NCBI GenBank assembly: GCA_016704565.1
Contig: JADIZV010000002.1
Location: forward strand, 682,001-746,000
From: Candidatus Phosphoribacter baldrii
GTDB lineage: Bacteria; Actinomycetota; Actinomycetes; Actinomycetales; Dermatophilaceae
Direction of reading: 5' to 3'
Length of the DNA stretch: 64,000 nt
The position numbers were made by a program, and so were the translations under genes. Below are positions 49,737-57,538 of this stretch, one piece after another; within the stretch, counting starts at the first letter, position 1; every line of letters begins with the position of its first letter. The notes beneath the pieces are model-generated. The model saw only the letters and a list, made by a program, of their open reading frames with translations, was not told the DNA's origin and did no database searches.

Positions 49737-49949
49737 GTGCAGTACTGGTACAACGTGGCCAAGGGGATCGTGCAGACCGACGAGGACCGCGGACCGGGGG
49801 AGGACGTGCTCGGGCCCTACGACACCCCAGGGGAAGCTGCCCGGGCGCTGGACATCGCCCGGGAACGCACCGAGAAGTGGGACGCCGAAGACCGGGCCTG
49901 GGACGACCGCGGCGCCACGTCATGGGACGACGAGGACCTCGAGGACTGA
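49737..49949 (+). CDS. Small acidic conserved-type hypothetical protein
   Basis: This possible 70-residue protein begins VQYWYNVAKGIVQTDEDRGPGE and is rich in Asp, Glu and Trp toward the end (WDDRGATSWDDEDLED). GGGAGG lies six bases before the GTG, and the repeat copy at 49730 overlaps both. It is divergent from map and 51 bp before glnA. I do not recognise a family; the steady codon bias and good ribosome-binding site make it credible. Confidence 0.6.
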   Translation: MQYWYNVAKGIVQTDEDRGPGEDVLGPYDTPGEAARALDIARERTEKWDAEDRAWDDRGATSWDDEDLED

Positions 49950-50000
49950 TCCGAACCGTCCGGAAACGCGCCGGTAACACCGGTGCGGCAGGATCGGCAC

Positions 50001-51338
50001 ATGGACCGTCAGCAAGAGTTCGTCCTGCGCACCATCGAAGAGCGCGACATCCGGTTCGTGCGCCTATGGTTCACCGATGTCGTCGGCACCCTCAAGTCGG
50101 TCGCCGTCGCGCCCGCCGAGCTTGAGGGCGCCTTCGCCGAGGGGATCGGCTTCGACGGCTCGGCGATCGAGGGCTTCGCCCGGGTGTTCGAGGCCGACAT
50201 GTTGGCCAAGCCCGACCCGTCGACCTTCCAGGTGCTGCCGTGGCGCGGTGAACATCCCGGCACCGCGCGGATGTTCTGCGACCTGCTCACCCCCGACGGG
50301 CAGCCGAGTTTCGCCGACCCCCGTCACGTGCTGCGGCGAGCACTGGGCAAGGCCGCCGACCAGGGCTTCACCTTCTACACCCACCCCGAGATCGAGTTCT
50401 TCCTCCTGCATCCGACCAAGGGCAAGCGGGTCGTCCCGCGCCCGGTCGACGACGGAGGCTACTTCGACCACGTCCCGCACGGCACCGCCCACGACTTCCG
50501 GCGTGCGGCGATCACCCTGCTGGAGAGCATGGGGATCTCGGTCGAGTTCAGCCACCACGAGGGCGCTCCCGGCCAGAACGAGATCGACCTGCGCTATGCC
50601 GATGCGCTCTCGACGGCCGACAACATCATGACCTTCCGCACCGTGGTCAAGGAGGTCGCGCTTGAGCAGGGCATCGCGGCCTCGTTCATGCCCAAGCCGT
50701 TCCGCGAGCACCCCGGGTCGGGCATGCACACGCACCTGAGCCTGTTCGAGGGCGACACCAACGCCTTCCACGAGGCGGGCGCGCCCTACCAGCTGTCCAA
50801 GACCGGGCGGCAGTTCATCGCCGGTCTGCTGCGCCACGGCGCGGAGATCACCGCGGTGACCAACCAGTGGGTCAACTCCTACAAACGGCTATGGGGCGGT
50901 GGTGAGGCACCGGCATACCTCACCTGGGGGCACAACAACCGGTCCGCGCTGGTGCGCGTCCCCATGTACAAGCCCGACAAGGGCAACTCGACCCGGGTCG
51001 AGGTGCGCTCGGTCGACTCGGCGTGCAACCCCTACCTCGCCCTCGCTGTGCTGCTGGCCGCGGGTCTCAAGGGGATCGAGGAGGGCTACGAGCTGCCGCC
51101 GGAGGCCGAGGACGACGTGTGGAGTCTCACCGACGCTGAGCGCCGCGCCATGGGCATCGAGCCGCTGCCCTCGTCGCTGGGCCGGGCCTTGGAAGTCATG
51201 GAGCGCAGTGAACTCGTCGCCGAGACCCTCGGCGAGCACGTCTTCGACTATTTCCTGCGCAACAAGCGCGCCGAGTGGCGGGAGTATCGCCAGCAGATCA
51301 CCCAGTTCGAGCTGGACCGCTACCTCACCCGGCTGTAG
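50001..51338 (+). CDS. glnA2: Glutamine synthetase, type I alpha (GlnA2-like)
   Basis: Glutamine synthetase joins ammonia to glutamate. The 445-residue protein has the GSI motifs GIGFDGSAIEG, EIEFFLLHP, FMPKPFREHPGSGMHTHLSLF, NSYKRL and the Arg-rich ATP site. Its length and N-terminus (MDRQQEFVLRTIEERDIRFVRLWFTDVVG) match the GlnA2/GSI-alpha branch rather than the larger GlnA1. The Tyr-containing segment EGYELPPEAEDD lies where the adenylylation loop would be. It directly precedes glnE, the enzyme that modifies glutamine synthetase; in Mycobacterium tuberculosis glnA2 also neighbours glnE. Confidence 0.92.
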   Translation: MDRQQEFVLRTIEERDIRFVRLWFTDVVGTLKSVAVAPAELEGAFAEGIGFDGSAIEGFARVFEADMLAKPDPSTFQVLPWRGEHPGTARMFCDLLTPDGQPSFADPRHVLRRALGKAADQGFTFYTHPEIEFFLLHPTKGKRVVPRPVDDGGYFDHVPHGTAHDFRRAAITLLESMGISVEFSHHEGAPGQNEIDLRYADALSTADNIMTFRTVVKEVALEQGIAASFMPKPFREHPGSGMHTHLSLFEGDTNAFHEAGAPYQLSKTGRQFIAGLLRHGAEITAVTNQWVNSYKRLWGGGEAPAYLTWGHNNRSALVRVPMYKPDKGNSTRVEVRSVDSACNPYLALAVLLAAGLKGIEEGYELPPEAEDDVWSLTDAERRAMGIEPLPSSLGRALEVMERSELVAETLGEHVFDYFLRNKRAEWREYRQQITQFELDRYLTRL

Positions 51339-51359
51339 GTCGGGGGAGCGGAGCCCGTC

Positions 51360-54300
51360 GTGGTCGATCGGTCGTCCAGTGCTGTCGCGCTGCTGGCTCG
51401 CCTCGGGTTCGCTGAACCCGTGCGGTCGGCGGCGCTGTTGCGCGATCCTGCGCTGCTGCGCCTCTTTGCTCCCGGGGTCGAGCCCGACGAGGCCATCGAG
51501 TCGACTCGCGCGGCGCGCACCTCGGTCGCCGAAGGGCTGGCCGCTGCCGCCGACCCCGATCTCGCGGCGCTCGGTCTGGTCCGACTCACCGAAGCGGTCC
51601 TGCGTATGCCGTCCGCCCACCCTGCCGGGCCGGCCCACCTGCTCGACCTGCTCACCGCCGACACCGACCGGCGACGCCGGGTGTTGCTCACCCTCGGTGG
51701 GTCCAGAGCGCTGGTCGACCACTTCGCGGCCCACCCCGAACACTGGCCCGCCGCCGCCGATGCGACCCCACCGTCCGCGGAGGGCCTGCGGACGGCGCTG
51801 ACGACGGCGGTGACGCCGGGCGCGCGAGGTGAGCGGACGGCATACGACGCGTTGCGGGTGGCCTATCGGCGCGAGCTGGTGGGGATCGCCGCTCTCGATC
51901 TGTCGGCGCCCGACCCGGTGGCCCACCTGCCCAAGGCTGCCGAGGCGCTTGCCCAGCTCGCCGAGTCGGCCCTGGAGGCCGGCCTGGTCATCGCGCGGGA
52001 GGAGTTCGGCCCCGGCCACGAGGACTGTCGCCTCGCCATCATCGGCATGGGCAAGACCGGCGGCGGCGAGCTCAACTATGTGTCGGACGTCGACGTCATC
52101 TTCGTCGCCGAGCCTGCACCCGGCGTCGATGAGGAACGGGCCGTCAAGGTCGGGACGACCCTGGCGACCTCGACGATGAAGGCGTGCGCCGCCCAGACCG
52201 GCGAAGGCACCCTGTGGCCGGTCGACGCCGCCCTGCGCCCCGAGGGCAAGGCCGGCCCGCTCGTGCGGACCATCGCCAGCCACAAGGCCTACTACGACCG
52301 GTGGGCCAAGACGTGGGAGTTCCAGGCGCTGCTCAAGGCCTGGGTGTCGGCCGGGGACCGCGAGGTCGGCATGGCCTACAAGGAGGCCCTGAAGCCGCTG
52401 ATCTGGGGCGCCGCGGGCCGGGACAACTTCGTCGAAGACGTCCAGGCCATGCGTCGGCGGGTCGAGAAGCACGTCCCACCCGCCGAGGCAGCCCGGCAAC
52501 TCAAGCTCGGCCCGGGAGGGCTGCGCGACGTGGAGTTCTCGGTGCAGCTGCTCCAGCTCGTCCACGGACGGCATGACGAGAGCCTGCGGTCGGCGACCAC
52601 CCTGCAGGCCCTGCTCGCGCTGGCGGCCGGGGGCTACGTGGCGCGCGACGACGCGGCGACCCTCGACGCGGCATACCGGCTGCTGCGGACCCTCGAACAT
52701 CGGATCCAGCTCTACCGGCTGCGCCGCACCCACCTCATGCCCGACGCCCCCGACGAGTTGCGGGTCCTCGGGCGCGCCCTCGGGCTCGCGGGCAACCCGG
52801 CCGAGGCCGTCGTCGCGCTGTGGCAGTCGCACGCGCGGGAGGTCCGGCGGATCCACGAGCGGCTCTTCTACCGGCCGCTGCTCTCCGCTGCGGCACGGCT
52901 CAGCACCGACGAGGCGGTGCTCTCGCCGCAGCAGGCCCGCGAGCGGTTGGCCGCCCTGGGCTTCCGCGATCCGGCTGGGGCCATGCGCCACCTCGAAGCC
53001 CTCACCACCGGGGTGTCGCGGCGGGCGGCGATCCAACGGACCCTCCTGCCGGTCATGCTCGGCTGGTTCGCCGACGAGGCCGATCCCGATGCGGGGCTGC
53101 TCGCCTTCCGCCGCGTGAGCGACGACCTCGGCACGATCCACTGGTATCTCAAGATGCTCCGCGACGAGGGGAGCGCCGCCGAGCGCCTCGCGCACGTCCT
53201 CGGCCGCAGCCGGTATGCCGCCGACCTGCTCATCCGCGCGCCCGAGTCGGTGTCGATCCTCGGCGACCCCGACGGGCTTCGCCCGCGCAGCCAGGAGTCG
53301 TTGGCGGCCACCCTGCGTAGCGCCGCAGCCCGCAAGGACGCCCCGGACAAGGCGATGGCGGCCGTGGGGGCGTTGCGTCGGCACGAACTCTTGCGGATCG
53401 TCCTGGGCGACCTCACCGGCACCTTCGCGCCCGACCAGGTCGGGGCTGCGCTGGCCGATCTGGCGGGGGCGACCATCGAGGCGGCGCTTGACGTCGCCAC
53501 GCGGGTCGTGGGTGCTCGCAGTGCCGATGGCGTGCTCGTTGACGTGCTCGTCGTGGGGATGGGCAGCCTGGGCGGACGTGAACTGGGCTATGGCTCGGAT
53601 GCCGACGTCATGATCGTCCATCGTCCGCGCGATGGGGTGTCGGAAGAGGCGGCCCACCGCCAAGGCGTCGCCGTCGTCCAGGAGCTGGTGCGCCTGGTGG
53701 CCGCGACCGCCCCCGACGCGGTGCTGCTTGACGCCGACCTGCGGCCCGAGGGCAAGAACGGTCCGCTCTCGCGCAGCCTTGCCTCGTATGCCGTGTACTA
53801 CGAGCGCTGGGCCCTCACCTGGGAGTTCCAGGCCCTCCTGCGGGCCCGGCCGATCGCCGGTGACCGAGCGCTGTGGGAGGACTTCGCAGCCCTGATCGAC
53901 CCGCTGCGCTATCCGGCTGCCGGGCTGAACCCCACCCAGATCCGCGAGATCCGCACGATGAAGGCGCGGGTCGAGTCTGAGCGACTGCCCCGTGGCGCCG
54001 ACCCGCGGACCCATCTCAAGCTCGGCCGGGGCGGGCTCACCGACGTCGAGTGGACCGTGCAGCTGCTCCAACTGCGGCACGCCCATGCGGTGCCCGGGTT
54101 GCGCACCCCCGGAACTCTGGCGGGCCTGCGGGCCGCCACCGAGGCCGGGCTGGTCGGCGCCGAGGACAGCGAGACGCTGGCGACGGCATACGAGAACGCC
54201 GCGCGGCTGCGCAACGCGATCCTGCTGTGGCGGGGGCGTCCCGGGGACGCGGTGCCAGCGGACGTGCGCGACGCTGACGGGGTCGGCCGGATCGTCGGGC

Positions 54301-54398
54301 GCGAGCCGGGGACGGGCGCCGAACTCGTCGAGGCCTACCTGCGCCAGTCGCGGCGGGCCCGCGCGGTGACCGAGACACTGTTCTACGCGTCGGAGTGA
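51360..54398 (+). CDS. glnE: Bifunctional glutamine-synthetase adenylyltransferase/deadenylylase
   Basis: GlnE switches glutamine synthetase off and on by adding and removing AMP. The 1012-residue protein has two nucleotidyltransferase domains. The first (GKTGGGELNYVSDVD, about residue 225) is the deadenylylase (AR), and the second (GSLGGRELGYGSDAD, about residue 740) is the adenylyltransferase (AT). The GTG start lies 21 bp after glnA2. Both catalytic Asp pairs are intact. Confidence 0.95.
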   Translation: MVDRSSSAVALLARLGFAEPVRSAALLRDPALLRLFAPGVEPDEAIESTRAARTSVAEGLAAAADPDLAALGLVRLTEAVLRMPSAHPAGPAHLLDLLTADTDRRRRVLLTLGGSRALVDHFAAHPEHWPAAADATPPSAEGLRTALTTAVTPGARGERTAYDALRVAYRRELVGIAALDLSAPDPVAHLPKAAEALAQLAESALEAGLVIAREEFGPGHEDCRLAIIGMGKTGGGELNYVSDVDVIFVAEPAPGVDEERAVKVGTTLATSTMKACAAQTGEGTLWPVDAALRPEGKAGPLVRTIASHKAYYDRWAKTWEFQALLKAWVSAGDREVGMAYKEALKPLIWGAAGRDNFVEDVQAMRRRVEKHVPPAEAARQLKLGPGGLRDVEFSVQLLQLVHGRHDESLRSATTLQALLALAAGGYVARDDAATLDAAYRLLRTLEHRIQLYRLRRTHLMPDAPDELRVLGRALGLAGNPAEAVVALWQSHAREVRRIHERLFYRPLLSAAARLSTDEAVLSPQQARERLAALGFRDPAGAMRHLEALTTGVSRRAAIQRTLLPVMLGWFADEADPDAGLLAFRRVSDDLGTIHWYLKMLRDEGSAAERLAHVLGRSRYAADLLIRAPESVSILGDPDGLRPRSQESLAATLRSAAARKDAPDKAMAAVGALRRHELLRIVLGDLTGTFAPDQVGAALADLAGATIEAALDVATRVVGARSADGVLVDVLVVGMGSLGGRELGYGSDADVMIVHRPRDGVSEEAAHRQGVAVVQELVRLVAATAPDAVLLDADLRPEGKNGPLSRSLASYAVYYERWALTWEFQALLRARPIAGDRALWEDFAALIDPLRYPAAGLNPTQIREIRTMKARVESERLPRGADPRTHLKLGRGGLTDVEWTVQLLQLRHAHAVPGLRTPGTLAGLRAATEAGLVGAEDSETLATAYENAARLRNAILLWRGRPGDAVPADVRDADGVGRIVGREPGTGAELVEAYLRQSRRARAVTETLFYASE

Positions 54399-54434
54399 GC
54401 GCAGCGAACGCTGGAAGTGTGGTTCCCTAGGCGC

Positions 54435-55085
54435 GTGACGATCACCGTATTCCTTCTCGACGATCACGAGATCGTCCGGCGTGGCCTGCGTGAGCTGCTG
54501 GAGATGTCCGGCGACATCGAGGTTGTGGGCGAGTCTGGGTCGGCGTTGGAGGCCGAACGGCGCATCCCGGCGCTGCGGCCCAAGGTCTGCGTGCTGGATG
54601 CCCGGCTGCCCGACGGGTCCGGCATCGACGTCTGCCGAGCGGTCCGCGCCGTCGACCCGACGCTGCGGTCGCTCATCCTCACCTCCTACGACGACGACCA
54701 GGCGCTCAAGGCTGCGGTGCTCGCCGGAGCGTCCGGGTATGTCCTCAAGGACATCAAGGGCAACGACCTGGTCGATGCGATCCGGCGGGTCGCAGCGGGA
54801 GAGCACCTCATCCGGCCCGAGGTCATCGCCCGGGTCAAGTCGAGTCTGGGTGAGTCATCGATCGACCCCCGGTTGCGCTCGCTCACCCCGCAGGAGCGCC
54901 GGATCCTCGAGCACATCGCTGAAGGGCTGACCAACCGGCAGATCGCCGAGGACATGTTCCTCGCCGAGAAGACGGTCAAGAACTACGTCACCTCAATCCT
55001 GGACAAACTCGGCATGGACAGCCGCACCCAGGCGGCCGTGTATGCCGCGACCCACCCGACCCGCTCGAAGACGCGCCGGCCCTGA
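54435..55085 (+). CDS. devR: Response regulator of the DevR/DosR type
   Basis: This 216-residue NarL/LuxR-family regulator has a receiver domain with phospho-acceptor Asp55 in VLDARLPDGSG and a LuxR helix-turn-helix. The C-terminal segment LTNRQIAEDMFLAEKTVKNYVTSILDKLGMDSRTQAAVYA is very close to the DNA-recognition region of mycobacterial DosR. It lies with a universal stress protein and a DevS-like kinase, so it probably drives a hypoxia/NO dormancy response. GTG 54435 is preferred over 54417 because it gives the family N-terminus. Confidence 0.9.
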   Translation: MTITVFLLDDHEIVRRGLRELLEMSGDIEVVGESGSALEAERRIPALRPKVCVLDARLPDGSGIDVCRAVRAVDPTLRSLILTSYDDDQALKAAVLAGASGYVLKDIKGNDLVDAIRRVAAGEHLIRPEVIARVKSSLGESSIDPRLRSLTPQERRILEHIAEGLTNRQIAEDMFLAEKTVKNYVTSILDKLGMDSRTQAAVYAATHPTRSKTRRP

Positions 55086-55165
55086 GCGGTCTCGGCGTCC
55101 CCACGGTTGGTCGATCGACGGCAAGGTAGACGTCAGGTAACCACAGGGTGTCTTGCTGGGGTACA

Positions 55166-55181
55166 GGGGACCTTCGGCCCT
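55166..55181. promoter_or_regulatory. Candidate DevR/DosR box before the universal stress gene
   Basis: GGGGACCTTCGGCCCT resembles the DosR box core GGGACTWWAGTCCC, with the outer GGGAC and CCC arms kept. A TATCCA -10-like box lies at 55193-55198, so the centre of the site would be near -33, a normal position for DosR activation. The rest of the 55086-55215 gap shows nothing else. Confidence 0.45.
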
Positions 55182-55215
55182 GACCGGAGCCCTATCCACG
55201 ACAGACGATGAGCCC

Positions 55216-55641
55216 GTGAGCACAGCGAGGGCGCAGCAGGGCGTCCCGTACACGCCGGGGCGGTCGGGGGACGTCGTCGCCGGGCTGCTCAACGACGGGC
55301 GGGCGGAGTCGGTCGCCAAGGCGGCCGTCGACGAGGCCTTGCGTCGGGGGGCCAGGCTGCGATTCATCCAGATCGTTGAGGAAGGCCTGAGCCCCGATGA
55401 GCGGGCAGCCGCCGACCAGGCGACCTTCCGAGCAGCGGTCCACGCCTTGCGGGGGCTGCGCGGCATACCGTGCCGTTTCGAGGTGGTCACCGGCGACCCG
55501 ACACCGACGCTGCTGGAGCTCACCCGCGGTGCCGCCGCGCTCATCGTCGGCACCGACGAGGGGACCGGACGGACCATCGCTCGCCGGTGCGTGGCCCACG
55601 CCGAGTGCCCCGTGGTCACGGTGCCCATCAACGCTGCCTGA
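55216..55641 (+). CDS. Universal stress protein-like
   Basis: This 141-residue single-domain protein has the UspA alpha/beta fold order (SGDVVAGLLNDGRAESVAKAAVDEALRRGARLRFIQIVEEG at the start, LIVGTDEG and HAECPVVTVPI at the end). The normal ATP-binding string Gx2Gx9G(S/T) is poorly kept (GTDEGTGRTIARRC), so nucleotide binding is doubtful. The GTG at 55216 follows the candidate DevR box. Usp genes are classic members of the DosR regulon. Confidence 0.75.
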   Translation: MSTARAQQGVPYTPGRSGDVVAGLLNDGRAESVAKAAVDEALRRGARLRFIQIVEEGLSPDERAAADQATFRAAVHALRGLRGIPCRFEVVTGDPTPTLLELTRGAAALIVGTDEGTGRTIARRCVAHAECPVVTVPINAA

Positions 55642-55709
55642 CCAGTCCGACCCACGACGATCCAGGCCAGCGGTGTCGGACCCGCGAGACCTGACCTAGC
55701 ATCACCCGT

Positions 55710-57401
55710 GTGCAACTGAACCTCGCGGGCCTGCGTATGCCGCGTTCCTCCGAGGCGGCAGCGACGCTGCTCAATGCTGTGCTCGCCGTGGGCAGCGGAC
55801 TTGAGCTGTCCGAGGTGCTCACCCGGATCGTCCGCAGTGCCTGCAACCTCGTCGGTGCTCACTATGGCGCCTTGGGGGTGTTGCGGCCCGACGGTGCAGG
55901 GCTCATGGAGTTCGTCACCGAGGGAATGACGGCGCAGGAGGTCGCCCGGCTGGGAGCACCCCCGTTCGGTCATGGGGTGTTGGGGTTGCTCATCCGAGAG
56001 CCGCGCCCCCTTCGACTGTCAGCGATCAGCGACCACCCGCAAGCGGCCGGGTTCCCGCCCGGGCATCCCGTCATGACAACGTTCCTCGGCGCACCGATCC
56101 ATGTGCGGGACGAGGTCTTCGGCCACATCTATCTCACCGACAAAGTTGGCGGGCTGGAGTTCACCGACGACGACGAGGACCTCATCGTGGCCCTCGCGGC
56201 CGCAGCGGGGATGGCGATCGACAACGCCCGGATGCTCCAGGTGGCCCGGTCTGGCAGGCAGTGGTCGGATGCCCTGCGGGAGATGACCCAGGCGTTGCTC
56301 TACGGTCGGGACCAGCGCGCGGCCCTGTCCATCCTTGTCCAGCGGGCCCAGATCGCGGCCGAAGCCGAGCTTGCGGCTGTCGCCCTCGCTGGCGAGGACG
56401 GACAGCTCATCATCGAAGCCTCGACCGGTAGCGACGTCCGTGCCCGGCTCATCGTCGGGACACCGCTCACCGAACCCCATTGGATGACCATCCTCGACTC
56501 TGGCGAGCCGTTGCTGTTGCTGTCGCGCGAAGGGGAGGTCGTTGCCGATTCGCTGGCGGCTCAACTACGTGAGGCCAGCGGGTTGCCACCGCACGGTCAG
56601 ACCGCGATCGTCCCGATGAGCGTCGGCACGGGGAGCCTCGGGCTGCTCGTGGTGGCCTGGGGGGAAGGTGAGTCGCACACGGCATACGACGCTGCTGAGC
56701 CGTTGAAGCAGTATGCCGACCTGGCTGCGGTCACGCTGACTGCGGCGACCGCACAACGGGACCGGGCGCGGATGGTTGTCCTTGAGGACCGCGAGCGGAT
56801 CGCCCGCGACATGCACGATGTCGTGATCCAGCGACTTTTCGCGACGGGCTTGGGGCTGCAGTCCGCGTCGCGGGTGGCGGCCCATCCTTATGTCCAGAAC
56901 CGGCTTGCGGAGGCCGTCGACGAGCTCGACCTGGCGATCAAGGACATCCGCCGGATGATCTTCGCCCTGCACCAACCCGAGTCCCAGCCGTTGTCCGACG
57001 AGTTGCACGACTTGGTCGACAGTTTCACCGAACCGCTCGGCTTTGCTCCGCGGCTCACGGTGGTGGGCGCACTCGATGACCCGAATCTCGTTGATGAATG
57101 GCTGCGCCTTGATGTGTTGGCAGTCATCCGGGAGGCCCTGTCCAACGTCGCGCGGCACGCGCAGGCCGCTGAGGTCGACGTGGCGGTCGTCGTCGAGGCG
57201 GACGTCATCCATGTCACTGTCGAGGATGACGGCGTCGGCATGGTCGAGAGCGGCCGCCGCAGCGGCCTGGCCAACCTGTCCGAACGCGCCCACGGTCGAG
57301 GGGGGACGGTTGTTGTGCTTTCACCGGTCGCAGTTCTCGGCGGCACCCGGTTGCTCTGGGAAGTGCCGGTGGCAGCCGGCTACGCACCCGCTGAGTCCTG
57401 A
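55710..57401 (+). CDS. devS: DevS/DosS-like sensor histidine kinase (GAF-GAF-HisKA_3-HATPase)
   Basis: This 563-residue cytoplasmic kinase is the probable partner of DevR. Two GAF domains (about 20-165 and 190-345) are followed by a HisKA_3 domain with phospho-acceptor His369 in RIARDMHDVVIQRLF and an HATPase domain (EALSNVARHAQA, EDDGVGM). GAF-A keeps the GFPPGHPVMTTFLGAPIHVRDEVFGHIYLTDK region. That is the part of DosS that holds heme, with His119 as the candidate ligand; heme binding is inferred. TAGCAT (55697-55702) lies seven bases before the GTG, suggesting a leaderless message of its own. Confidence 0.88.
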   Translation: MQLNLAGLRMPRSSEAAATLLNAVLAVGSGLELSEVLTRIVRSACNLVGAHYGALGVLRPDGAGLMEFVTEGMTAQEVARLGAPPFGHGVLGLLIREPRPLRLSAISDHPQAAGFPPGHPVMTTFLGAPIHVRDEVFGHIYLTDKVGGLEFTDDDEDLIVALAAAAGMAIDNARMLQVARSGRQWSDALREMTQALLYGRDQRAALSILVQRAQIAAEAELAAVALAGEDGQLIIEASTGSDVRARLIVGTPLTEPHWMTILDSGEPLLLLSREGEVVADSLAAQLREASGLPPHGQTAIVPMSVGTGSLGLLVVAWGEGESHTAYDAAEPLKQYADLAAVTLTAATAQRDRARMVVLEDRERIARDMHDVVIQRLFATGLGLQSASRVAAHPYVQNRLAEAVDELDLAIKDIRRMIFALHQPESQPLSDELHDLVDSFTEPLGFAPRLTVVGALDDPNLVDEWLRLDVLAVIREALSNVARHAQAAEVDVAVVVEADVIHVTVEDDGVGMVESGRRSGLANLSERAHGRGGTVVVLSPVAVLGGTRLLWEVPVAAGYAPAES

Positions 57402-57538
57402 GCGGTCGGTCGAGCTGACCATCTCTTTACCCGCTACCCCTGTGCGCAGTCTCACACTGCGGATATTGTTCCGGGCATGGGCCTATCGGGGCGGCCCTGC
57501 CCTGGCCTGCGGGCCGCTCTCCACCCCCAGGAGTGTTC

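Noticed and set aside
50889..54806. A 1305-codon open frame on the minus strand across glnE
   Set aside because: It is antisense to a fully conserved gene and comes from the third-position GC bias of the plus strand. Its translation is low-complexity Arg/Gly/Asp/Val with no domain. Similar long antisense frames at 20738-23554 and 3407-5320 were dropped for the same reason.
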